Below are positions 25,332 through 33,759 of a stretch of 64,000 nt of DNA, piece by piece. Under the pieces are notes generated by a model, which saw only the letters and a program-made list of their open reading frames with translations, was not told the DNA's origin and made no database searches. This DNA comes from Hydractinia symbiolongicarpus (taxonomy: Eukaryota > Cnidaria > Hydrozoa > Anthoathecata > Hydractiniidae), in NCBI RefSeq assembly GCF_029227915.1, contig NC_079887.1, positions 19,837,650-19,901,649 on the forward strand, in the 5' to 3' direction. Numbering within the stretch: position 1 is the first letter of the stretch; every line of letters begins with the position of its first letter. A program made the translations under genes and the position numbers.

Positions 25332-25933
25332 TTACCTACCTTCCTCCTTATCTTTCGCAACTAGTTGTGCACGCTCTTGTTCATTAATGGCGTTCACAAT
25401 ACGATTAAAACGTTGTCGCATCTGTTCCTTTAGCAGCATATACCTTTCGTTTTCACGGCTAATCAGGCTGTACTCATAATCACTAATCACACTGTTTTCC
25501 ATTGCCTTTGATATGAGATCAACAATATAGTTCAATTTACTTTCCGCGAGTAGCCTGATACCCTTATGTTTCTTGCTCTTAACCCCAAGCCTTTTTGAAG
25601 CGTTCTGGAGACCGGCTTGACCTATCCCGGCTGCAATCGTGAGCCCCCCCATCGCTATAGCAAGGGGGACCCATAGACCTGAGGCTATAGCTCCAATGCC
25701 AAGCCCGGACGTAATCACACTCACGCCAAGCAGATCGTGGTCACTGAATCGTACCCACGTACCATGCATCTTAAACTTCTTTGCAAGCTTGTCCCGCTTC
25801 TTGATCTCATTTTGCAGGTACTTTTCAATATCATCATTTTTTTGAGTCTGTAGATCTGGCTTTCCTCCTGCATATCAGCGCCTTGTGCAGGAGCACTCGG
25901 TAAATTTAGATACAGCTTATCTATAACACTCAT
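25332..25933 (-). pseudogene. Glycine-rich membrane protein with helical C-terminus; homopolymer frameshift
   Basis: The N-terminal part (ATG at 25933) runs into a wrong frame at a run of seven A near 25842 (minus ctcaaaaaaatg). The other frame continues to 25332. The C-terminal part has a glycine/alanine-rich hydrophobic stretch (SGLGIGAIASGLWVPLAIAM) and a long charged helix (KLNYIVDLISKAMENSVISD). Proteins with such a helix occur in many animal Polinton/adintovirus elements, where they are probably minor virion proteins (family knowledge; role inferred). A single indel separates this copy from an open frame of about 200 residues. Confidence 0.6.
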
Positions 25934-25963
25934 CTTTTATCAATTAGCAAATGCATCGCAAGG

Positions 25964-26599
25964 CTAATAAAGGATACATTTTTGTCGTGGTGATATACGT
26001 CTGTTAACATGAATTCGAGACGAGCCCTTCAGTGAAAAGTAAACAGGAGTGTCAAAACTCCAGATCAACATATCTCCCCAAGCGTTCACTTCTTTGGTGG
26101 GGAGCAAGGCCAAGATTTTAGACCTTTTACCATCGAGTAGGCAGTCGTCTTCATCCAACTATGGATAAACGAGTCTCAATCTATGGTAAACATCAGTCCT
26201 ATAGTATGAATCGTGGTCACCGCTCGTGTAGTACTTATTACTAGGGTCATATGGCAGGCCCAAGAACTCTTGCAACGGTCGATGAATAACCACCGTGTTG
26301 CCATTGCTGACACGGTGCCTGTAGAGTCCATTTTTCAAGACAAACAGATTAATCTTGTCTTCCGCCTGGCTGTTGATAATAGTCGCGATATCCTCTATCC
26401 TATATAAACCGTTCATGATCTCGATCCGAGTTACCCTCTGATCAGGCCCCACTTTACGGATGGTAAAATCATTGTTACTATACATGTTTAACCATGCAGG
26501 TCGAATACTTATCGATTTCAGGGCTATCCTACTATCCTGGACCAGGTAGTCTTCAAATATAGTAGGCTTTTCGATATCAGTAATATAAAGTTGTTTCAT
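25964..26599 (-). pseudogene. Penton-like minor capsid protein with one in-frame TAG
   Basis: Start chosen at 26599 (MKQLYI). The open frame reaches further upstream but that part is poorly conserved in character and overlaps the divergent gene. The frame runs to an in-frame TAG at 26159-26161 and continues in the same frame (DGKRSKILALLPT, FSLKGSSRIHVN) to 25964. The DGKR..ILA..PT block followed by F.SLK...IHS is the signature I associate with the single-jelly-roll vertex protein of Polintons. The expected end is slightly altered, suggesting another small lesion. It pairs with the major capsid protein at 28786-29993. Confidence 0.65.
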
Positions 26600-26622
26600 C
26601 CCTTTCTTGTTAGAAGAAAAGG
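26600..26622. promoter_or_regulatory. 23-bp divergent intergenic gap
   Basis: The minor capsid gene (leftward, start 26599) and the next gene (rightward, ATG 26623) are separated by only 23 bp, so promoter elements must lie within the coding ends. No TATA-like motif is visible here. Confidence 0.3.
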
Positions 26623-27613
26623 ATGAACATATACTCATATAACCCCAAGGCAAAGTACAAAAGTAACAGGGGAGAATGGGCACTTAGTGTAATTAACTTG
26701 GAGCATCAGGGCTTGTACGTGTCTACAGACTTGCACATTGAGGTGTCATTCCCGGAGTTTACCAAATATGCCATCTCCATTCCCACCAATCTGCTAAATG
26801 ACCCTGTTAGAGTAGGCTGCACAGAGCAGGCGTTGGACTATTGGAATATCCAGGGTAATTTTGCTACCCATTGTGCAACGACGGCATTAGGCATATCTGC
26901 CAAGCACATGACGGGTTCGGTACCCCTTGTCAATCCGATCTTGAAATTTCATGCCTATTACCACATGCGTCGTATCCTGGCAAGAATGAAAGTCCCCATG
27001 CCGTATGGCGATGTGTTTTCCCAGCACAAAAACCTCTACTTCACATCGGAATATGCACAGGTATGTAGGGAATACGTTGCAGATGCTAATGCCTTGTACA
27101 AGTTCAAGGCTGTCATTTCGTCGTTGACGAATGGTAGATGGTGGCCGCAAGTTAATGGGAATTGGGCCAAATTTATCATCCCCACAAGTCAGGGTCCGAC
27201 GTCAGAGGGTCTAACCAAGCTAAGCGAAAGTGTACGGGTTTACGTGGTCCTATTGTTGGGATCGCAGACAGGGGCTAAAGCATCCCTGATTGGATCTGGT
27301 TCCGACAACAATACGGCAAGGCAGATTCTACTGCAGAAATTTGAGGCCATGGTACAGCGTCAAGAGAGTGTAGGCCATGATATCACCGAATTCCAAAAGG
27401 TTTTGCAGTATACGAGGATGTCGGTGAATTTTGCCGTCATGCTCAGCGTGTACAAGCTGCCCCCCAGACATGAACCTGCGCATAGGCAAAATTGTGGGGT
27501 ATAAAAACAATATCCTCATAGCACCTGCCAACGTAAACGTGGGGATACAGGTGGATGTGAATAACAAGCCTATTCATACAGAAAGGACTATCAAACCACA
27601 CTCCAAAGCATAG
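26623..27613 (+). pseudogene. Conserved Polinton-associated virion protein candidate, one homopolymer frameshift
   Basis: ATG 26623 opens a 293-codon frame: WALSVINLEHQGLYVSTD near the start, a Tyr/His-rich middle (HAYYHMRRILARM) and a Q-rich helix near the end. At 27461-27466 a run of six C shifts the frame. The conserved-looking continuation (MNLRIGKIVGYKNN) lies in the frame ending at TAG 27611. Similar proteins are common in cnidarian Polinton-like copies but I know no assigned function. Size and neighbourhood among capsid genes suggest a virion role (inference). Confidence 0.55.
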
Positions 27614-27632
27614 TATACCTCACAAGCATCCT

Positions 27633-27920
27633 ATGCCTCCTTTACCTCATAAGCATACCACACCTATACCGAAGCATGCTATAAAACCACCTATGCATGC
27701 TACACCTCCTATACCTCCTAAACATGTTACACCTATTACACCTTCCATACATACTCCCGATCATACTATACAGGCCATACTATCTGTACCTCCCAAACAT
27801 GCCACGCCTCATACGCATCCTCCCGAACAACCCCCACAAAATCAGCATGAGGATACCAAGGCCGCATTAATCATGACGGGGGTAGGTATCATTATTGCCT
27901 ATATATGGCTTAAAAAATAG
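27633..27920 (+). CDS. Pro/His/Thr-rich protein with C-terminal membrane anchor
   Basis: Intact frame of 95 codons; it is also open upstream to about 27600. The N-terminal two-thirds repeats P-x-KH-x-TP motifs (PPKHATP and similar). The C-terminus is a hydrophobic segment, ALIMTGVGIIIAYIWLKK. It could be an extended stalk or surface protein. The low-complexity repeat means homology cannot be judged. Confidence 0.5.
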   Translation: MPPLPHKHTTPIPKHAIKPPMHATPPIPPKHVTPITPSIHTPDHTIQAILSVPPKHATPHTHPPEQPPQNQHEDTKAALIMTGVGIIIAYIWLKK

Positions 27921-27926
27921 TTCATT

Positions 27927-28277
27927 TTACACCTTTCCAACGTATAGCACGACAAACCCGGCAGCAGCCGCAATGGCCATATACAAATGCTTGGCCGCAT
28001 ATTCGACGATAGTTGACGCTACCCTGAGAAATAAAGAGACCACGGTGCCAATAATCCCGGGTAGCGCAGCGCGTGCCTTGGCTGCCAAGTACTTTAAAAA
28101 TTTCCCCAATCGTTCCAGCTGCTTCTCTACAAACCCTTTTCCATCACCTCCTGCTATATATATATATTGGATAGCAAGCAAGGGATTCAATTTCAAGATC
28201 TCTTCTTTCATTAAGCTTTTCGATGGATCCTGAATGATGTCTTCCGTTTCATTTATAAGGCTTTCAGTATTATCCAT
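27927..28277 (-). CDS. Small membrane protein (116 aa)
   Basis: Intact ORF convergent with the preceding gene (stops 6 bp apart). The acidic N-terminus is followed by amphipathic KQLERLGKFLKYLAAKARAA and two hydrophobic stretches (LPGIIGTVVSLFL; MAIAAAAGFVVLYVG). One of the few unbroken genes in the element. Probable virion/membrane component by context. Confidence 0.55.
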   Translation of the reverse strand: MDNTESLINETEDIIQDPSKSLMKEEILKLNPLLAIQYIYIAGGDGKGFVEKQLERLGKFLKYLAAKARAALPGIIGTVVSLFLRVASTIVEYAAKHLYMAIAAAAGFVVLYVGKV

Positions 28278-28319
28278 ATGTTTTGCATACTTGTCAGGCC
28301 CGTCGGACTTAACCAGCGA

Positions 28320-28753
28320 TTACAATTGAATATACTCATGCTCCATATCATCTATGACCTTCTGGGCCCTTGCTTTACCCCCTTTGTTTGGTGTTTGATA
28401 TTTGTCAAAACCTAAGGCCTTCAGACGCGTAGGTCCTAATTCCGCCTCTATGGTGTTAAGGGATTATAATCTACCATTCATAGTCGTGAGCACTATCTCT
28501 CTATAGTTCTTCTTTCCCATAGTTATCTCCCTAAAAATAAGCTCTTTGCCCTCACCAACCCTAAAATAATTATACTCTTTACCGGTTGACGTCAAATCCA
28601 AATGATCGCTAAGGTAATCGTAGAGGTCGTCGACAACGTCCTCCAAATTCTGTTCCTCCAACCCCACATCCAATCGCCTACGCGCACCTCCCACCCACCC
28701 TTATCCTCCTCCCCAATATCATCTTCATGCGTAAACACTGGATTCATCGGCAT
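28320..28753 (-). pseudogene. Acidic unrecognised protein, frameshift and in-frame TAA
   Basis: ATG at 28753 (MPMNPVFTHEDDIGEED) changes frame inside a gggtgggtggg run near 28697. The frame then continues (EDVVDDLYDYLSDHL) to TAA at 28464-28466 and stays open in the same frame to 28320 (GPTRLKALGFDKY, DDMEHEY). It is probably one gene of about 145 codons before decay. It is transcribed divergently from the major capsid gene 33 bp away. No family recognised. Confidence 0.4.
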
Positions 28754-28773
28754 CCTTTATTTTAAAAATCCCC

Positions 28774-28782
28774 TATATAATA
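28774..28782 (+). promoter_or_regulatory. TATATAATA before the capsid gene
   Basis: Followed by CAC and then ATG at 28786. It has the same motif and 3-base spacing as the starts inside both terminal repeats. Confidence 0.6.
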
Positions 28783-28785
28783 CAC

Positions 28786-29993
28786 ATGAGTACGTTCAGA
28801 ACGACCCTGGGTCCATACGCAGAAACGAAGCAGCTTTTCGGTATCAAGGGCAGGAAGCAAAGGGTTCAGATAAGCCATATACCCTCAACCATCAACCAGA
28901 ATGAGGACCTCTATGTTGATATCCCCAACATGCGCCATAATGATGTCATTTTTCCGGGCAGCCTAAAGCTCTTATTCGACAACGTTAACAGGGACCAATA
29001 CAAAACGTACCATTGTCAGCAACATTGGCAAAATAGAATATTAGCGACTACAACATCCTAGCAGTGTACCGGAACTTGTGGTTACCCGAGTTCGATCGTG
29101 ATAACAACCTCATTCTGGACGGCATCAACCCCAATGACGGGACCATCAGGGCCCTGCAAGTCAAGGCTAGCGACAACGTTGGTACGGATGAGGATAAGGC
29201 GATTTTTGCCGCGTATGGCAACACCTTTTGCATACCCTTTTGAGCTGACAAGGGATTCACCCTTGTATCCGACGTGTTTATATGACAGGCTGCAGTTTGC
29301 CATACATTTTGCAGCTCATGCCGACGTGATTAAAGATGGAGATACGGCAGCCTCGGGCAGCACGGAAGCCAAAGCGGCCGACGCTGCCTATAAGATCACC
29401 AACTTCAAGCTCGAGTTTGAAAAGGTCTCGCGAGCGCTATGATGTCAAGGCATAGCCGCCTTGCACTACCCTATGAACGGATCCTAAGAAGCCAGGTGGT
29501 GACCATGAAAAAAGCAGATACCAGCTACAACATCCAAATCGACACTCCTGCAAAAAGCTTGAAAGGTGTGTTGCTACTGTTCATAGACCCAGGGAAGGTG
29601 AAGGCTTATTCCGGTGTAAATGAGGTGTTATATAACCCCAAGATTGAGAAGATTAGTGTCACGGTAGAAAGGAAACCCAATGAACTGTATAGTCATGCCA
29701 TGCTTCCCAAAGACCATTTGGAGCAGATCGTCAACATTTTTGGTGCCCACGATAGCAATGTCACCATTGGCCAATTTTTCAACGAGAGATATGCGCTGTT
29801 CGTCAACTTCAAAGCAAGCCTGGACGAATCGTTGCATGAAAGTGGGAGGCCCCTGCAAAGGCTTAGTGATGGGATAACACTCCATATGACTAAAAAGGCT
29901 GATGGAATCGGGGATTTCATGTGCTACGTGTACCTCCTGCAGGACGCCCAGCTAAATATCCTAGATGGTAGGTTTTACAATGTTGAGAAATAA
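28786..29993 (+). pseudogene. Major capsid protein (double-jelly-roll type), several frameshifts
   Basis: N-terminal frame from 28786 (KQLFGIKGRKQRVQISHIPS, VDIPNMRHNDVIFPGSLKL) breaks near 29020. A second frame covers about 29060-29240, a third 29245-29440, and the frame from 29439 to 29993 holds the C-terminal barrel (LPYERILRSQ, KGVLLLFIDPGK, LNILDGRFYN). The order and spacing match major capsid proteins of cnidarian Polintons (about 400-430 residues). These capsids form the shell of the predicted virions. At least three lesions prevent expression as one chain. Homology is judged by eye; a structure-based search would settle it. Confidence 0.7.
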
Positions 29994-29995
29994 AA

Positions 29996-30413
29996 TGGCT
30001 ACTCTTATGATCATGGCTGGGCGCGCTAATCAACGCCCTAGCATTCTCCGGAACAAATTATCTATTTAGCAAGCTCTCGGGACGGTGAAACGGAGCAGAA
30101 AAGACATGACGAGGCTATGGAAAAGCTTAATGAAGCCCAGGCGGAGTGGATACGAAAAAGACAAGCCAGGCTCGATTGGTTCAATGAACAAAGGGAGATG
30201 CAGCTCAAGGCAGGCAAAAGTCTCAAAGAGCTGGACGACGACATGTACCAGTATTATATAGCTTCGGACAAAAGGGTCCCACAATTGAAGGATTTTTACA
30301 CCCCTTCAAAGCAACAACAAGATGGGGGAACTCACATTCATCCTTGGCTCATTGTACCTGCTAGGCTTTGTTGCCTACAAGTATCTGTAAGAATGTGTTT
30401 TAAACAATTATAA
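29996..30413 (+). pseudogene. Membrane-anchored coiled-coil protein, frameshifted
   Basis: ATG at 29996 opens a hydrophobic start (MATLMIMAG). A frame change near 30018 leads to ALAFSGTNYLFSKL, and a second change near 30084 leads to a long charged helix (KLNEAQAEWIRKRQARLDWF) and a Tyr-rich end. This fits a small Polinton virion protein class with an N-terminal anchor and coiled coil (inference). The last frame overlaps the tiny membrane ORF at 30322. Confidence 0.45.
30322..30390 (+). CDS. 22-residue hydrophobic peptide
   Basis: ATG to TAA at 30388. MGELTFILGSLYLLGFVAYK is a single predicted membrane helix with a short basic end. It is intact and overlaps the coiled-coil gene in another frame. 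Tiny membrane peptides are common in virus-like elements; this one is unproven. Confidence 0.35.
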   Translation: MGELTFILGSLYLLGFVAYKYL

Positions 30414-30438
30414 TAATGACAGTCAAAAGCATTACATA

Positions 30439-30642
30439 TTGTTGAAAAAAGGTAGGCCAAATTTACTATATGCCAGAACATCTGTGGATCGGGTGCAAAG
30501 TTATCAAGTTGCTTGCGAAGGAGAGTGGTCTCTCAAAAAAGCTGGTAACCCACTGGCTATTCAGGCAGCTGCTGTGGATATGACACATCAAATGTCCGAA
30601 GCATATAGACTACCCCCATTTTATCATTACAACACCGAATGA
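30439..30642 (+). CDS. Unrecognised 67-codon ORF before the integrase core
   Basis: Contains GEWSLKKAGNPLAIQAAAVD and a Tyr-rich end (LPPFYHYNTE). It could be an independent small protein or an upstream piece of the integrase gene. No motif decides this. Confidence 0.3.
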   Translation: MLKKGRPNLLYARTSVDRVQSYQVACEGEWSLKKAGNPLAIQAAAVDMTHQMSEAYRLPPFYHYNTE

Positions 30643-30651
30643 GATGCACCA

Positions 30652-31367
30652 GTTTTGATTTACTGTACATGCCCACGACAAGCTGTATGGTAGCACCTAT
30701 AAACACATTCTCACGGGCATCGAAGTTGCCTCCCGTCACAAAGAGCCAGACCCCTGCGCACCAAGAAGGCCAGCGAAGTCGCGGGTATGATCCAAGATAT
30801 ATACAAAGCAGGACCTTTACACTACCCAAAAACCTTCTAGTGTGACAAGGTGTGGAGATTAAACGGGCCACCACAAAATATCACCGTACGTTTACAGCCT
30901 CTGTAGAGTCGTGCAACAAGGTACTTGCCGAAAGACTATTCAAGACCCAAGATGCGCAAGAGCTGGCTTCTGATGAGACTAGCAGCACTTGGGTTAAACA
31001 CCTATACACTATCGTTAAAAGCCTTAATAATAGCAAAACTACTATGATCAACATGAAACCCAACAAGGCGATCAAGCTGGATGAGATACCGCTCGCGAAA
31101 AGCGAATAATATCCCGAAGAGAAACCCCTACATGAGGATGGTCTCTATCTCTATCTGCTACAACCAGGAGAGGAGCACGGTGACTCGAAAAGACGTGCAA
31201 CCGACGCTTTCTGGAGTAGTAAAATGTATAGGTTGGATCGTATAGTAGCAGGTAATCGCGCTTTATACTACCTAAAGGGCGGTCTTGATCGCAGCTTCGT
31301 TTTGGAGAAGCTTATGCTTATTCCCGAGGACGTTGAATTACCTCCGGAAGGTGTTAAAGAGTGGTGA
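30652..31367 (+). pseudogene. Retroviral-type (Polinton) integrase, broken
   Basis: The core begins with an FDLLYMP-like strand, where the first catalytic Asp would lie (GAT at 30657), then HILTGIEVASR near 30707. After frame changes it reads the TFTASVESCNKVLAERLFK helix near 30888-30945 and KTTMINMKPNKAIKLDEIP near 31035. An in-frame TAA at 31107 is followed by the same frame through a conserved tail (EDGLYLYLLQPGEEHGDSKRR; YRLDRIV) to TGA at 31365. The D-D-E integrase inserts the element with its short target duplication. At least three lesions exist. Confidence 0.65.
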
Positions 31368-31421
31368 TAGGGATCAAGCTTTACCAAGGGGATCTATGGG
31401 AGATGCCTCACTTTTGCATAT

Positions 31422-31484
31422 AATTTTCACTACCCGCAAGAGTAGTAAAATTAACGTCGATAAGTGAGGGGTTTATAGCCCCTC
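31422..31484 (+). terminator. Double-hairpin 3' module, plus orientation
   Basis: First hairpin: aattttcactac / gtagtaaaatt (31422-31452). Second: gagggg / cccctc (31466-31484). It lies about 55 bp after the integrase stop. A related module in reverse orientation is at 32168-32228. Confidence 0.5.
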
Positions 31485-31586
31485 CCCCACAATGGTATCG
31501 CGTGGCCTAATATAGCGATAAATTTTGTTAATGATGTGAAAAATGGAGAATTCGGTGGTATCAAGGTTTTATCGTATAGAGGCTTG

Positions 31587-32122
31587 TTAGATATGTTTTT
31601 GTCTCTTTACCTCGTAGCCTATATCTCTATCGGCATGCCCAAATTTATCACATTTGATAACTAACCTATACGTTGGGAAGTATAGGTCAATCCTATATCG
31701 ATCAACAATGAATTGATGTTCCATATCTTCACACTTAAACACTTGGAAAATGCAACGTAGCGTATCCTGTTTCTTGGAGGGACATATGCTGCATTCAACA
31801 GTTATCCCAAGCTGTTTTGCTATTTCCACAGCTTCTGGCTTACCACATCGTGCTAAAAAGCATCGAAAACCTTGTTCTGTCAGCAAAACCGTGGTTGGTT
31901 GAAGGTGGACAGGGCTGTACACCTCTTGGAGACCAGCGTCACCTAATCGCATTTTATACTTCCTAGCAACATATTGCTGAATGGCTTTTACCCCGGCCCT
32001 TCCTTTATATCCTACAACTCTCCAAACATCGGAGGCTACAATACAATGGCCTTTATCCTCAACATAAAATGATCGGACTTGTTTTCCTTGGAAATAATCA
32101 ACCGTTGCAAGGGAAATTTTTT
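31587..32122 (-). pseudogene. BRO-N-type protein with a nuclease-like C-terminus, ends truncated
   Basis: The frame is open from about 32122 without a start codon (VDYFQGKQVRSFYV, DVWRVVGYKGRAGVKAI), a BRO-N-like DNA-binding start. The first ATG is at 31952. The middle has TEQGFRCFLARCGKPEAVEI. The C-terminal half (VDRYRIDLYFPTYRLVIKCD, GHADRDIGYE) resembles the D-x-n-E/x-K core of DUF559/Vsr-type nucleases, but has Lys-Cys-Asp where Glu-Cys-Asp is usual. It stops early at 31587. BRO/KilA-N genes are typical accessory genes of large DNA viruses. Flanked by inverted double-hairpin modules. Confidence 0.55.
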
Positions 32123-32167
32123 AATATTTTAACGTAGGCCAGAGGTTTTCACCGTGGTCACTCGAGG

Positions 32168-32228
32168 AGGGGCTTGAAACCCCTGCCTTTTATGTGATAA
32201 TTTTAATACCCTTGTGAGTATTAAAATT
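32168..32228 (-). terminator. Double-hairpin 3' module, minus orientation
   Basis: Hairpins agggg / cccct (32168-32184) and a perfect 11-bp aattttaatac / gtattaaaatt (32199-32228). It lies just downstream (leftward) of the stop of the BRO-like gene at 32243. Read on the minus strand, it resembles 31422-31484 in order and sequence. Confidence 0.55.
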
Positions 32229-32242
32229 AGTGCCCGTTTAAG

Positions 32243-33036
32243 TCATTCCGCAAGCTCCAAGAGACGTTCATGCGTGTAGTGTTCACCGAGCCTAAAATGT
32301 CTGACCCTCTCCGGGTTTACCTCGATGCATCCACGTTCTCGAAGCCAATTGTAATGGACGATAGGATTTGGAGTCTCTGCTAGTACGACAATCTCACCCT
32401 TGGGGTAGTCAACAAGCTTATTCCGAATCTTTTGCGTTACGTACCCCTGTTGACCACAAATGGCAAGGTATTGGAAGGGATCATCGTTGTTCTTCGGGAT
32501 AATCACCATACTATTATCTTTTCCGGGATCCTCCAGGTGGGGCGCGGCACGTTGCTGTAGCTCATCAATTTCATCCCCCAACGTCATGAGCTGACTATCC
32601 CTATCCTCAATTTCATCATTGAGAAAGGCCAGAGCATTATCCTTATCCTCCAGGGCTTGACGCTGCTCCTTGAGTTCATCCTGTAATTTCTCAACACCTT
32701 TTTGAGCTAACCATTTGATTAGTTTCACTGCCTTAAGTTTTCGTGAACGGTGCGTAACTTCCAACGCGCCCTCAAGTGTGACAAATACATCATGCCTGTT
32801 CTTCCCTTCCCTAGCATACCCGACCGAGTGTACCCGCCGGGTACAGTTTCCTGTATAGCCTCTATTTCTTCCCTTGATATCGTCATATGACGATCAAGAC
32901 CGTACTTCCTGGCATTTGGAATACACAAGAATCTCCCGAGATCAGCACGTTTGAACAGAGGCTGATTTTGTTTATCAAGCAAGGTCTCAATCGATCCTAC
33001 CGGTATTGCGTTGAATAAGGCGAGTTGTGAAGACAT
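32243..33036 (-). pseudogene. BRO/KilA-N-like protein with coiled coil, one frameshift
   Basis: ATG at 33036 begins a BRO-N-like domain (NQPLFKRADLGRFLCIPNAR). The frame changes near 32745, after LRARWKL, and continues from AVKLIKWLAQKGVEKL through a coiled coil to a conserved C-terminal domain (KGEIVVLAETPNPIVHYNWL, RVRHFRL). The start has tatatagaaaATG, close to the shared promoter-like motif. In large DNA viruses such proteins bind DNA and may regulate genes. Here that is inference. It lies between the packaging ATPase and the second BRO-like gene, all leftward. Confidence 0.6.
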
Positions 33037-33076
33037 TTTCTATATACCAATGCCTGGCCAGAGGTTTTCAACGTGG

Positions 33077-33750
33077 TCATTCGAGAATCTTCCAAGTCCT
33101 AGGGTGTTCCAATCTCACATACAGGCATGCGTGCTTGGATTTTTTAAGCTCAGCCTTGATATCCGACCAGTCGGGAATCAAGTTCGTCTCATCATCGATT
33201 AGCCTCATGTCGCTGCGTTCATTAGGATACCACAGAAACAGGGCCTTCTTCTGCCGTCTAAGGTTCTTGGGGAGGGTTGTATACGATTGGGTTAATAGCC
33301 AGAGACTATGTTTGCGATGCCTACCACTGATAGCAAGCCCAAGTAGTGATTGCCGACGCTTTTCGACACTTTCATCAGCTATGACATCGTCAAGCACAAA
33401 CAACGTGTCCTTGGCCGCCAATAACGACGACAATTTTGCTGTCTATTCAAACAATTGATCCTTAGGATCCATTAAAAAGATATAGGGGTCTTTCCAGAGC
33501 GATGCCCTCTTAAGATATGTCTTATTCCATTTCAGGGAAGGGCATAATATTACAATATTGTGGAAGTGCTTCTTATACTCATTTTCGAAGAGGTTCAAGA
33601 CGCGTTGCGCTTTGCCACAGCTTGTGGGTCCCGTAAAGATTGCTGTATGCAGATCTTTTACGACATCCAACATTTTATTTCAATAAATCGACAACTTCCT
33701 GTCATGAAATTTTGGGGTATATTGCAGCACATGCGGAGCAAATCCATACA
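33077..33750 (-). pseudogene. Packaging ATPase (FtsK/HerA, A32-like), two in-frame stops
   Basis: Probable ATG near 33748 (MAVYGFAPHVL), an in-frame TGA just before MLDVVKDL at 33673, Walker A TGPTSCGKAQ (Ala where Ser/Thr follows Lys in most members), Walker B LFVLDDVIAD near 33390, and a TQSY sensor-like motif. A TAG at 33440-33442 interrupts the frame without shifting it. The gene ends at 33077. The enzyme packs DNA into capsids. Apart from two stops the frame is continuous, so it is among the best preserved core genes. Its upstream side abuts the LINE insertion. Confidence 0.75.
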
Positions 33751-33759
33751 CCGCCATGG

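Noticed and set aside
30557-30874. 105-codon minus ORF
   Set aside because: Antisense to the broken integrase gene, whose conserved strands are on the plus strand.
24284-33742. UAG/UGA recoding as an explanation for in-frame stops in the Polinton
   Set aside because: Stops of all three types occur in-frame (TAG, TAA, TGA) together with frameshifts, so decay or sequence error is simpler than a changed code.
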